A DNA stretch of 64,000 nucleotides from Protula sp. h YS-2021. Taxonomy: Eukaryota > Annelida > Polychaeta > Sabellida > Serpulidae. The DNA is taken from the NCBI GenBank assembly GCA_949752745.1, contig OX457026.1, positions 45,415,239 through 45,479,238 on the forward strand, read 5' to 3'. A program made the position numbers and the translations under genes. This document shows positions 44,182 to 53,195 of this stretch, piece by piece; position 1 is the first letter of the stretch, and each line of letters starts with the position of its first letter. The notes beneath the pieces are model-generated. The model did no database searches. It was given only the letters and a program-made list of their open reading frames with translations, and was not told the origin of the DNA.

Positions 44182-45555
44182 ATGTCTCTCATTCATAATC
44201 ATTCGTGTGAATGTAGTCTTTCTCCATTGGAATGGTTTCACGTACCACCGACGCAAACTGCTGTAGAGAAAAGTTATAATGTTGACTATCAACCACTTAC
44301 AAGCATTAGAGAAGGCGCTCCAATAGAATTCTACATTCCTGCGAGTACAGAAGAATATCTAGATTTAAAGAACAGCAAACTTCATATTGTATGTCGCATT
44401 CTAAAGGCCGATGGAACAGAGTGTGGTGCAGATGATAATGTCTCTTGCATCAATGATGTGTTTAATGGGTTATGGTCTAATATTGAATTGTTTCTGAATG
44501 ATCGTTTGGTTTCGCATAGCAACAATACTCATGGTTATACCAGCATTATCTCTCATCTCATCCATGATTCGGAAGAAAGTCTACATTCTGAGCGCTCTAT
44601 GCGTCTCATGTACAAGGATACTGCTGGGTCAATGAATAGTCATGAGGTGAAAAGACCTAATCATGAACAATATGTATCCGGGTTTCATGTCAATGCCGAC
44701 GGCGGTGACTTGGCTGAGCAAGGCAATAATGGCTTACATCATCGTTATTTGCATACACGTCTTAGCCGTGATGTTATGCTCGCAGGTGGTTTAAGGATAG
44801 ATTTGTTTGAGCAGGATCGTTATCTTCCGAATGGTATCAGTTTGAAATTGCGTTTCCATAGACAAAAAGATGACTATGTATTGATGGCTGCAAATAATAC
44901 CTATAAGGTAGAAGTGAAAGAGGCATTTTTAACCATTCGCAAAGTGAGGGTGAGTCCAGGTATTCAGTTAGGACATACAGATGCATTGATGAAAAGTCCT
45001 GCCAAGATCATCATCACTAGAAAAGAATGTAAAGTCTTGGCTATTCCAGCAGGATTTCAGTCTTTTGTGAAAGATAACATCTTTTTGGGTCAATTACCAA
45101 ATCGTATTGTCATTGGTCTGGTTCATAATGAAGCTTTTGGTGGATCAGTATTGAGGAATCCATATGATTTCAAACATTTTGATCTGGACTATATGCAACT
45201 GTACACGGATGGTGAACCAGTTCTATCCAAACCTCTCAAGCTTGACATTACACAGAACAAATACCTGGACGCTTTTGAAACGCTTTACAAATCGTTTGAT
45301 CGGTTGAATGGTGAGAAAAGTTCCATTATAAAACGGGAAGATTGGCTTAGAGGTTATGCTTTATTTTCGTTTGACTTAACACCGGATTATGATGGCGATG
45401 ATCATTTCCCCCTGATCAAGCATGGGAATTTGCGGCTAGAAATGAACTTTGCTACGGCTTTGCAACATACCATCAATGTCATTGTCTATGCTGAATTTGA
45501 CAACATTATTGAGATCAGTGCAAATCGCAGCATTCAATTCGACTACCAGTCATGA
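44182..45555 (+). CDS. Major capsid protein (double jelly-roll)
   Basis: 457 codons from ATG 44182. Polinton major capsid proteins fold as two jelly rolls and form pseudo-hexagonal trimers. Visible family features: an N-terminal segment with PLTSIREGAPIEFYIPASTEEYLDL, then SKLHIVCRI, a WSNIELFLNDRLV stretch with SNNTHGYTSIISHLI, the second-barrel region LRIDLFEQDRYLPNGISLKLRF, and the C-terminal GNLRLEMNFATAL...INVIVYAEFDNIIEI. Frame intact. The stop overlaps the protease ATG. Confidence 0.95.
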   Translation: MSLIHNHSCECSLSPLEWFHVPPTQTAVEKSYNVDYQPLTSIREGAPIEFYIPASTEEYLDLKNSKLHIVCRILKADGTECGADDNVSCINDVFNGLWSNIELFLNDRLVSHSNNTHGYTSIISHLIHDSEESLHSERSMRLMYKDTAGSMNSHEVKRPNHEQYVSGFHVNADGGDLAEQGNNGLHHRYLHTRLSRDVMLAGGLRIDLFEQDRYLPNGISLKLRFHRQKDDYVLMAANNTYKVEVKEAFLTIRKVRVSPGIQLGHTDALMKSPAKIIITRKECKVLAIPAGFQSFVKDNIFLGQLPNRIVIGLVHNEAFGGSVLRNPYDFKHFDLDYMQLYTDGEPVLSKPLKLDITQNKYLDAFETLYKSFDRLNGEKSSIIKREDWLRGYALFSFDLTPDYDGDDHFPLIKHGNLRLEMNFATALQHTINVIVYAEFDNIIEISANRSIQFDYQS

Positions 45556-45989
45556 ACACGAAGCAGATTGATGCCATATTGAGTCATGATGTCATGACCA
45601 AAGACTTATTTCAAGGCGTGTTTGCCATGGACCAGTTACCATCTTTACAACGCGGCGCCTATGTCATCAACACAGACGATCAAGATGAACCAGGAGAACA
45701 TTGGGTGGCAGTGTATTATGATAAAGACCCTGCAGAATATTTTGACTCTTATGGACTGTTCCCTCTCGATGATCGTTTAGATATGTTTTTAAGAAATGAC
45801 TATATGTATAATTCTATCTCATTACAAACGCCAATATCATCGTCATGTGGTTTTTATTGTGTATATTATATATGGCATAGAGCTCGAGGTCAGAGTATGT
45901 TTGATATTGTGAATATATTAAAAAGAAAGGATGGTGATTTTATTGTAAAGGATTTTGTATATAGACATTATAAACCACTGTTTTATTAA
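45552..45989 (+). CDS. Adenain-like cysteine protease
   Basis: 145 codons. Maturation protease of the Ulp1/adenain (C5/C48) class. The catalytic set is visible: His50 in GEHWVAVY, Asp65 in EYFDSYG, the oxyanion Gln92, and Cys99 in SSSCGFYCVYY. It probably trims the GG-containing virion peptides encoded at 41959 and 43836. It is the last gene of the plus-strand block, followed by (TTAGTTAAG TTGTTGTTATA)n repeats and AATAAA at about 46090, a likely polyadenylation signal. Frame intact. Confidence 0.93.
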   Translation: MNTKQIDAILSHDVMTKDLFQGVFAMDQLPSLQRGAYVINTDDQDEPGEHWVAVYYDKDPAEYFDSYGLFPLDDRLDMFLRNDYMYNSISLQTPISSSCGFYCVYYIWHRARGQSMFDIVNILKRKDGDFIVKDFVYRHYKPLFY

Positions 45990-46395
45990 TGTTGTTGTTG
46001 TTGTTATATTAGTTAAGTTGTTGTTATATTAGTTAAGTTGTTGTTATATTAGTTAAGTTGTTGTTATATTAGTTAAGTTGTTGTTGTTAAATAAAACAAC
46101 CCAAGTTTCAAACAACTGTCTTGTTTATTGTGTTCTATTTACAAAGTTTACAAACACTATTTACAAAGTTTACCAACACTTTTTACAAAGTTTACAAAGT
46201 TTACAAACACTATTTACAAACTTTTATTTACAAATTCTATTTACACTATTTACAAATTCTTAACTACAAATTCTATTTACACTATTTACAAACTTTTATT
46301 TACACTATTTACACTATTTACAAAATTCTTAACTACAAACTCTTAACTACAAAGTCTATTTACACTATTTACAAACTTTTTATTTACAAACACAG
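45990..46395. repeat. Spacer between convergent operons: 20-bp repeats and TTTACAAA/CTATTTACA tracts
   Basis: Four units of TTGTTGTTATATTAGTTAAG (about 46003-46083) are followed by ~300 bp of low-complexity TTTACAAACAC/CTATTTACA repeats. Both blocks of genes terminate here, so it should contain the 3' ends of both sets of transcripts. Similar TTTGTTTACAAAG repeats occur at 52030-52420. Confidence 0.8.
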
Positions 46396-46629
46396 TCATT
46401 TTTTCAATACATTCATGAATGCATGCCATTCATTAGAATCTAAATTGATATAGGTATCATAGACATTACATCCGTGTTTGTAAATGCTATGAAAGCTCGC
46501 ATAACGCACATCACCAAACTTTATCACTTTCACAGTTACATGTTCAGACAGTTTCAGTTCATATCCTTCTTCATTTATGTCTATCACGCGCATAGGTTGT
46601 GGCAGCTCAATGGATTTGGTACCCCGCAT
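46396..46629 (-). CDS. PC4-like small protein (minus block, last gene)
   Basis: 77 codons if started at the ATG 46629 (MRGTKSIELPQPM), which overlaps the preceding gene's end by 23 bp. The frame is open upstream to 46770, but that part overlaps coding sequence of the gene before. GYELKLSEHVTVKVIKFG is followed by a loop and INLDSNEWHAFMNVLKK, the beta strand plus EW-helix ending shared with three upstream genes and with 37894. Probably a minimal single-stranded-DNA-binding PC4 fold; this is inferred from the pattern. Confidence 0.6.
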   Translation of the reverse strand: MRGTKSIELPQPMRVIDINEEGYELKLSEHVTVKVIKFGDVRYASFHSIYKHGCNVYDTYINLDSNEWHAFMNVLKK

Positions 46630-47005
46630 AAGTTGTATTCCATACTCTTTGAATGCAAGCGTCAGGTTCTTTCCAATCCAATGCTTGCAACAGCGCGTTC
46701 CATTCCACTGTGCTGAGGGTGATGTAGTCGTAGTGTTCTGTAAGCTCGTCATATTGGCGAAATTGTACAAACACGTCTAGACAGTTCTCAGTCACACGCA
46801 CTTCTAATTCATTTGAGACTACTAGGAGAAAGCCGGGTATTCTCAACTTGTCTAGATGATCCTTCAACACGGATTGGTCATCAAGCGATAGGACGAGATA
46901 CTGTCCAAAATGTCGTAGCACAATATCATCACATAAGTTTCTCATGTATGAGAATCCATGCGTAATTGGTTTATATTCCGATAAAAAGTCTTCCATCTCG
47001 TTCAT
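46607..47005 (-). CDS. PC4-like protein, tandem-type (minus block)
   Basis: 132 codons from ATG 47005 (MNEMEDFLSEYKPI). The first half is a diverged strand-helix unit (FGQYLVLSLDDQSVLKDHL). The second half is PC4-like: NELEVRVTENCLDVFVQFRQY ... YDYITLSTVEWNALLQALDW, followed by a short tail. It starts 5 bp after the preceding gene ends and overlaps the next, consistent with a polycistronic or closely packed set. Confidence 0.65.
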   Translation of the reverse strand: MNEMEDFLSEYKPITHGFSYMRNLCDDIVLRHFGQYLVLSLDDQSVLKDHLDKLRIPGFLLVVSNELEVRVTENCLDVFVQFRQYDELTEHYDYITLSTVEWNALLQALDWKEPDACIQRVWNTTYAGYQIH

Positions 47006-47010
47006 GTATT

Positions 47011-47385
47011 TTATACTCGGATGATGTCGAACAGTGGATGTTGTATCGCTTCTAGGAATCGTAAGGCTGCGCGCCAGTTCTTGATATCAAAGAAGATCAA
47101 CTGTGCATAGGGTGTATCTGGCACAACTCCCTTATAATCCTTTGGATAATCCTGTAAAAGATTTCTACAGAATGTCACACGTATCTTAGAATCATATTCA
47201 GCCACCGTCACTTCCAGTTTATTTTCAAGTCTGCGTTCAAACCCAGGTTCAAGCGGTATGTTTTTAAAGTCTTTCCACACTTCAGGTTTAAACCGATAAG
47301 CAGAACTTCTCCGAGAACCCATCATCACTTCATTCCTCTCATTAACTTTAAGGTAAACACCATCGTCCAACATGAGTGCATTCAT
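47011..47385 (-). CDS. PC4-like protein, tandem-type (minus block)
   Basis: 124 codons from ATG 47385 (MNALMLDDGVYLKV). Two units: GVYLKVNERNEV...AYRFKPEVWKDF, then KLEVTVAEYDSKIRVTFCRN ... LIFFDIKNWRAALRFLEAI. The first unit's 'AYxxxxxxWK' resembles AYSPSLWK of the plus-strand protein at 37894, linking the two operons. No catalytic motif. Thirteen bases separate it from the preceding gene. Confidence 0.65.
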   Translation of the reverse strand: MNALMLDDGVYLKVNERNEVMMGSRRSSAYRFKPEVWKDFKNIPLEPGFERRLENKLEVTVAEYDSKIRVTFCRNLLQDYPKDYKGVVPDTPYAQLIFFDIKNWRAALRFLEAIQHPLFDIIRV

Positions 47386-47398
47386 GATTGTTACCTTG

Positions 47399-47761
47399 TT
47401 ATGACTTGTCGTCTTGTCTGCGAAGCCTTTTATCCACTTCTTTCACCTGCTTCTTCATCATTTTCCATTCAGGTATTGTCAGCAAAATTCCCTTTTTTGT
47501 TGGACGGTTTTTTCCAGTCCCCTCATCTCTGAGGTATTTGCGAATGTTTATCACACCTTCATTACTTTGTTTCATAATCTTGATATACTTTCCATTGCCT
47601 AGAGAAAGCATTCCATCCCACGACTGTGGTGTTGGTGCCGTCGCCGTCGCCGTCTCCACTTTTAATTTCTTGATGGTAGTGTCAGGATGTTTCACATTCA
47701 TGTCTTTGACTGTATCAGCAAGAGTATCCATATCCGTTGTTGCAGATCTTTTCCGATTCAT
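47399..47761 (-). CDS. PC4/SUB1-like ssDNA-binding protein
   Basis: 120 codons from ATG 47761. A Lys/Thr-rich N-terminal tail leads into a clear PC4 domain (about residues 48-115): GMLSLGNGKYIKIMKQ, GVINIRKYLRD, then PTKKGILLTIPEWKMMKKQV. The same elements occur in human SUB1 (IDIREYW...RKGISLNPEQW). PC4 binds single-stranded DNA and melts duplexes. In an element replicating by strand displacement this would be an obvious SSB candidate. It has its own TATA box at 47816-47823, on the polymerase stop codon. Confidence 0.8.
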   Translation of the reverse strand: MNRKRSATTDMDTLADTVKDMNVKHPDTTIKKLKVETATATAPTPQSWDGMLSLGNGKYIKIMKQSNEGVINIRKYLRDEGTGKNRPTKKGILLTIPEWKMMKKQVKEVDKRLRRQDDKS

Positions 47762-47815
47762 GTTGACGCTTCAGTGTTCACACCTCAACTGACTCTCAAG
47801 TTGAAGTGTCTCCCC

Positions 47816-47823
47816 CTTATATA
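47816..47823 (-). promoter_or_regulatory. TATA box overlapping the polymerase stop codon
   Basis: Minus strand TATATAAG followed by GGGGG, 55 bp before the ATG at 47761. The TAA stop of the polymerase frame is 47819-47817, inside the box. The same stop/TATA overlap exists at 37809-37816. Confidence 0.6.
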
Positions 47824-50800
47824 CTGTAATGCCCATGCGCCAAAGTGGAATAGCCATCACTCATCACATATCGCTTGTCATCAAAGGGAGAGAGAGCCAC
47901 TTTCCTCAACTTCTCCGAGAAAATCTGGTGGTCATGACTTCGAATGATATGCCCTGTGGTTATCGTTTGCGTTTGGTTGAACAAACTGTCTCTATACTGC
48001 TGATGTTTCATCCGTCTTTGACACGCGCGAGTGATGCCTTTAGCCGTACGTTTTTCTTTCCCACCATACATCATACTATACATTTTCGGCCGAAGTCCAA
48101 CAAACTCTTCAATGGGAATGCCCACCGTCTCATCTTTCATTTTCCCAAGCACTTTCTTGTTCACGTTGGAATGTAGGAAATGATCTGGGGGATAGTCACT
48201 TGTGTCGAACAAGTCGGCATCTTCCTGCATGTCTTTGTAGATATCTTCCGTTTCTATGTCATAACATAGACTGTCGGTGTCGCTGAACAAGAGTTTGGCG
48301 TCGGGATACTTGGTCATGATGTAGTTGTAATGAAAGTGGAACATGAGCACCTTGCTGAGGTCGAGAATGGTGAAACCAACTTGAATGGGTTTATCCAGAA
48401 GCAGATCCACTTTGCGCAAATGTACCGCGGTCAAATCTTCGTTGAAAATTCTAAATTTGTGGAAGGAAGGTTTGGCCACAAGTTTCTTGAACCGCTTTTC
48501 TTTGTGAACAAGTTCCACATTCATGCGCTTTCTCACATTTTACATGGTTTTGCCAAACACCGAGTTGTTCATCAGTTTGAAAAAGTCTTTCTCAAACGGG
48601 TTCTTGGCCAACTTTCTCTTTTCCGTGTTTAAGGAGATGTATTTTGCCAACCATTTGCTCTGTGCAAACATGATGGCACGGTGCACCTTCGTGACTTTCA
48701 ATCCCAGTGAGACATATTGCTGTAAATTTCTATAATGAAGCACATATTTCTTCTTGTCGCACAGGTTGGGAATGAGCTTTTCACTAGGTTTGCCTTTCAT
48801 GTTTAGATCTTTCCGCAGCTTCTGACTATGTTTTGACAATTCTCCCACTTTCACACATTTCCGTTCCGGAGCCACTGGATAGTGATTATGATGATCATGG
48901 ATTGAATATGGGTATTCCAAATCCACTTCTAAAATGTATCCAATCTCATCATCTTCATCCACATCCATAAAGTCAATGGATTCTGGCTCGCTCACCCACA
49001 TAAATCCACTTTCTGGCATGCTTTGCGACATGGCCCAGCCATACAAGTTGTTTGCATCCAGGATCGTAATCTGCTACGTAGGGGTTATTTGCTTTCGCAT
49101 ACTTGTGTGTGATGACAGATATTCCTCCACGTAGACCTTGTTCAACCATTTGATACATGTCAATGTCGTTGATCAATTCCAATTTCACCTTTGTCGCTTT
49201 CAACATAGGATCCCAGGACAGTCCTGGCGCTGTATAGTAGTGAGCTGGATCTAATTCATACGTGTTGAGACATACGTGACGAAAGTTTTCAAACACGTCA
49301 GCCAGCAGCAACACATCTGATTTCAGGTACAAGTCATGGTATTCACCAAATGTAGTACACTGGAATGTCTCCCACACCTTCTGCGCATGCGCATAATCCT
49401 CATCGCTAATGTCTTCTTCACTGAGCAGACTGTAAAACTTGTCCTTGGACGGCAGTTGTGTTTCAGCAAACTTGGATGGCTCATCCACGTAATCATAAGG
49501 GTACACTCCCTTTCTCAACAGTAACTCTTGTTGGTCACTATCGTGAATGTGTGACGTCATGTGATAAAAGTTGTCTTTCCCTTCTGCTGCCAGGTTGGAG
49601 ACCAACTTCTGTAGAGAAGTACTCATGAACTGATAACTGTCTGTAAATTTCAGATTGCTCATGGTGAATGCAATATATTTCTCAACGGTGTTGGGAATGA
49701 CTGTAATCCTTTCGTTTTTGAACTTTCCAATTTCTTCCATGATCAAATGGCTGTCATAGCCTCGTAAATTGTGGAAAAAGACAGGAATGATGAAAGAATC
49801 TTCAACATCCTGCTGATCCTTTCGAAGTCGAAATTGTAAATTGCATTCACTATGTGCAGCTCCACGGTATTTGCCATTGATATGGTCATGATCTCTCACA
49901 TGATCTGCTCCTAGAGGCTCATGACAAATGTAGCAATCTGTGGCGTTCTTATAATGCTCTTCATCTTCATGAGTCATCACCATTTTCTTTTTCTGTTGTA
50001 AACCATGCACAATACGATCACGCTCATTCACCATATGGTCTAAAAAGACTTTCACAGCATTATCTCCTCGATACACGACTGGAGCACGTGTATCATACTG
50101 GCTCACAACCACATAGGCAAAGCTGTTTGGACGATGATGTTGATACTTGTCTCCTTCTTCATGCTTTTTCGTGAAACATTCAAAGTCGGCATAAATCACA
50201 AAAGGGACTCGCTGTTGTTTGGCTACATTCTTGAACTTGATGAAGGGTTCCTTGGGAAATGATAAACGTTGTGCTCCATGCTTGCCACACACTTCGCGAT
50301 GCTCATCTAACAGATCTTGTCGCATAAACCCGTGAAGACAGTTGAAACAATAAAATGCTGCAGCCTTATGCTTTGATCGATAAGCCATCAGTCTGCTGAA
50401 ATTCTTGATGAGGCAGTAATGTCTTGTCTTGTCATTGCTAATCAAAAGTAAGTTGATTTCTCTGGCGCTGTTGGCGCTGTTGGCGCTGGTGTTTCGGCTG
50501 AGTTGTATGGGAACAACGACATCATGTTCATATCCAAACACGTTAATGGACACATCGTTCTCCTTTTCAAACTTTGGAATGTCTGTAATCGGTGTGGGAA
50601 ATGTCATGCCTTCTACCTTCAATTCGTTCTCAAATAGCTTGTATTGATGCACACGCTGTGGGTTGTTTGTTGAAGGGTGAAGGTGAGCCAATACAGACCA
50701 TAAGAAACATTTGTTGTCTTTATTCTGAATGTTTAACACACCTCCTGTATTCTTTACTTTCTTCGGTAGTGGGATAAAACTGCTCGCTTCCAGTGGCGCT

Positions 50801-51483
50801 GACGTAGCTGTATGCACTTCAATGAATAATATGTTATCCAACACCCAACCAGAACCTTGTCGCTCATGTTCATCAAACCTGGTAAACAATTCTTTATAGG
50901 CTTCTGGCAAGTCCTTCTCAATATCTGCTGGATTGTATGCTGCACACGTTGGACTACTGATGAAGGCATTATCCACTTGTTCTACCATCACGCCTTCAAC
51001 ATTTGGTGTCATTTTCTTGAAGCGTGCATGTACCACAATGTACCATTTCATGCCACGGTTTAACGTTTCGAACAAATGTCTCTTAATCCGGTTCTCTTGT
51101 TGTCGCATTTCAAGTAGCAAATCCGATCCATCTTCAGGCTCAAACCGTCTTTCCTGTGCGTTTTCACCAAGACTCACTCTTCTGCCTCTGCCTACTTGTC
51201 CTGTCTCTTTCTTTCTTTGTTCTTCATGAGACACATTTTCCATCTCAGCACATGCATGCGTCTCAAATGCATCCAAAGATGGAAATATTTTAATACATTC
51301 ACCGCAGAGGACTGGATCAGGTCTTTCAACATCATCTTGTAAGGTCTTTCGTCTCTTGACTTCAATCTGCTCAACAAGCTCTTCACGAGCACGTTTCAAC
51401 CTAGCTGGTTTACATCTATGTGTCACGAACACTTCCAGAGATGGAAATGTCACATCACAATCATGACAGTAGACTGTTGCCAT
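47817..51483 (-). pseudogene. Protein-primed family B DNA polymerase, interrupted
   Basis: About 1220 codons in all. The start is the ATG at 51483 (MATVYCHDC). Two C2H2-like fingers (CHDCDVTFPSLEVFVTHRC and CGECIKIFPSLDAFETHAC) lead; then exonuclease motifs YADFEC, NLRGYDSH and YLKSDVLLLADVF; an insert CYICHEPLG...VRDHDHINGKYRGAAHSEC like the endonuclease VII/HNH zinc motif; then polymerase motif B (NNSVFG) and motif C (SDTDS). Two lesions: a 1-bp frameshift near 49058-49064, inside motif A, and an in-frame TAA at 48540-48542 just after motif B. All other parts are open, so inactivation looks recent. The polymerase would replicate the element from a terminal protein at the inverted repeats. 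Confidence 0.92.
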
Positions 51484-51542
51484 CGTTGTTGTTTCTTCAA
51501 CTGCTAGAACTGAAATGAAGTAAAATATACGTTTCACTCTTC

Positions 51543-51696
51543 CTTTTATACCACTTCAATGGTGTGTTAACTCAGCAGAATGTATCACTAGTTGACTAGT
51601 TGACATGTTTCACTCATGCTTTTATGCTACTTCCATGTAATCAAAATATGGTGTGTAACTTGTTCAAAAATTGTTCAAAAATGCTGACTCAGCAGA
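51543..51696 (-). promoter_or_regulatory. Polymerase promoter with TATA box and perfect Maf-response element
   Basis: Minus-strand TATAAAAG lies at 51543-51550, about 60 bp before the polymerase ATG. ACTCAGCAGA occurs at 51570-51579, and the perfect 13-bp palindrome TGCTGACTCAGCA (T-MARE, binding Maf/Nrf2/AP-1-type bZIPs) at 51682-51694. 'tttacttcatttcag' on the minus strand (ending about 51511) could be a 3' splice site for a leader starting at the distal TATA box at 52545. Confidence 0.65.
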
Positions 51697-52440
51697 ATTT
51701 TACTTGTGTATATGAATATCTCACTTACAGTTGTACTGCTGCACTGCTACACAGCAGAGACATCTAGCGGTGAAGTTAAATGGTCTGCCAAATGGTATTC
51801 ATCCGCGAAGAAGCACTATAATGGTGAAATTTTCAGTCAACTATAACGAAAGTTATTACGAAAGTTATCACAATTTTAAGTTAAAATGGCGGTAAAAATG
51901 CATACAGCCAGCTGCGCAAATAGCCTATGACTACTTTATAACAAAACTTTACATAAAACTGAATCAAATGGTGAAATTTTCATATAAATCGACCAAGTAT
52001 AACGAAAGGTATTGTTTTACAAAGTTTCAATTAAGCAAATAACCAAAGTTTGTTTACAAAGTTTGTTTACAAATTTTGTTTATAAAGTTTGTTTACAAAT
52101 TTTGTTTACAAAGTTTGTTTACAAATTTTCAATTATGTAAATAAGTCAAGTTTGTTTTCAAAGTTTGCTTACAAATTTTGTTTATAAAGTTTGTTTACAA
52201 ATTTTTCAATTATGTAAATAAGTCAAGTTTTGCTTACAAATTTTGTTTATAAAGTTTGTTTGCAAAGTTTGTTTACAAATTTTATTTATAAAGTTTGTTT
52301 ATAAAGTTTGTTTACAAATTTTGTTTACAAAGTTTGTTTACAAAGTTTGTTTATAAAGTTTGTTTACAAAGTTTCAATTATGCAAATAACTAAAGTTTGT
52401 TTACAAAGTTCACTTTTTATTTATAAAGTTTCAATAAACA
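51697..52440. other. AT-rich intergenic region with TTTGTTTACAAAG repeats
   Basis: From about 52030 to 52420 there are ~20 short units alternating TTTGTTTACAAAGT and TTTGTTTATAAAGT (near-palindromic). No gene. It may be an intron or leader between the distal promoter (52545) and the polymerase, or a replication/chromatin element. Confidence 0.5.
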
Positions 52441-52552
52441 CTTACCGAAATAGTTGTCACTGGATGCCATCCCTTGATCTGATGTGATCCAATTGCTTCC
52501 TTGCTCCACTCACCGAAATGACTGTCACTGCTGGATGCTCATCCCTTATATA
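52441..52552 (-). promoter_or_regulatory. Distal right-end promoter with two leader-type splice donors
   Basis: Minus-strand TATATAAG at 52545-52552. Downstream, two related blocks, CAGTGACAGTCATTTCG|GTGAGT (donor at about 52514) and CAGTGACAACTATTTCG|GTAAGT (donor at about 52446), look like duplicated leader exons. An untranslated leader spliced to the acceptor near 51511 would place the polymerase under this promoter. Inference from sequence only. Confidence 0.45.
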
Positions 52553-52599
52553 CCCCCTCTGATGGAACTGAAGCTGACTTGACAGAATGTTGCTCGCCT

Positions 52600-53195
52600 A
52601 GGGGGGGGGGGGGTCGGTACATAGTATGTCCTAGGGGGGGGGGGGTCGGTACATAGTATGTCCTGGGGGGGGGGTCGGTCGACCCAAAAAAAATAAAAAA
52701 TGTTCAGAATCGTCTGAAACGGATAAATATGCAAAAATCACAATTTCGAGGGGGGGGGGGGGGGTCGGTCGACCCAAAAAATGAAAAATGTTCAGAATCG
52801 TCTGAAACGGATAAATATGCAAAAATCACAATTTCGGGGGGGGGGGGGGGTCAGTCGACCCAAAAAATGAAAAATGTTCAGAATCGTCTGAAACGGATAA
52901 ATATGCAAAATCACTATTTCGAGGGGGGGGGGGTCGGTCGACCCAAAAAATGAAAAATGTTCAGAATCGTCTGAAACGGATAAATATGCAAAAATCACAA
53001 TTTCGAGGGGGGGGGGGGTCGGTCGACCCAAAAAATGAAAAATGTTCAGAATCGTCTGAAACGGATAAATATGCAAAAATCACAATTTCGAGGGGGGGGG
53101 GGGGTCGGTCGACCCAAAAAAAATGAAAAATGTTCAGAATCGTCTGAAACGGATAAATATGCAAAAATCACAATTTCGAGAGGGGGGGGGGGGGT
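52600..53195. repeat. Inner minisatellite of the right terminus (poly-G/GGTCGACC unit)
   Basis: Six ~85-bp units in inverse orientation to 37098-37400, preceded by two or three short ~33-bp units (TCGGTACATAGTATGTCCT + poly-G). Each unit has an 8-14-bp G run and the GGGTCGACC palindrome. The copy number differs from the left end (three to four units). Confidence 0.9.

Noticed and set aside
46078..46453. Tyr/Leu/Thr-rich frames between the two Polinton operons
   Set aside because: Low-complexity TTTACAAA/CTATTTACA repeats; no homology and overlaps the 3' end of a real minus-strand gene.
47829..51229. Plus-strand frames of 60-115 aa opposite the polymerase
   Set aside because: Antisense shadows of the polymerase coding sequence; none carries a domain.
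52546..53164. Several 60-94-aa minus-strand frames at the right Polinton end
   Set aside because: Same minisatellite read on the other strand.
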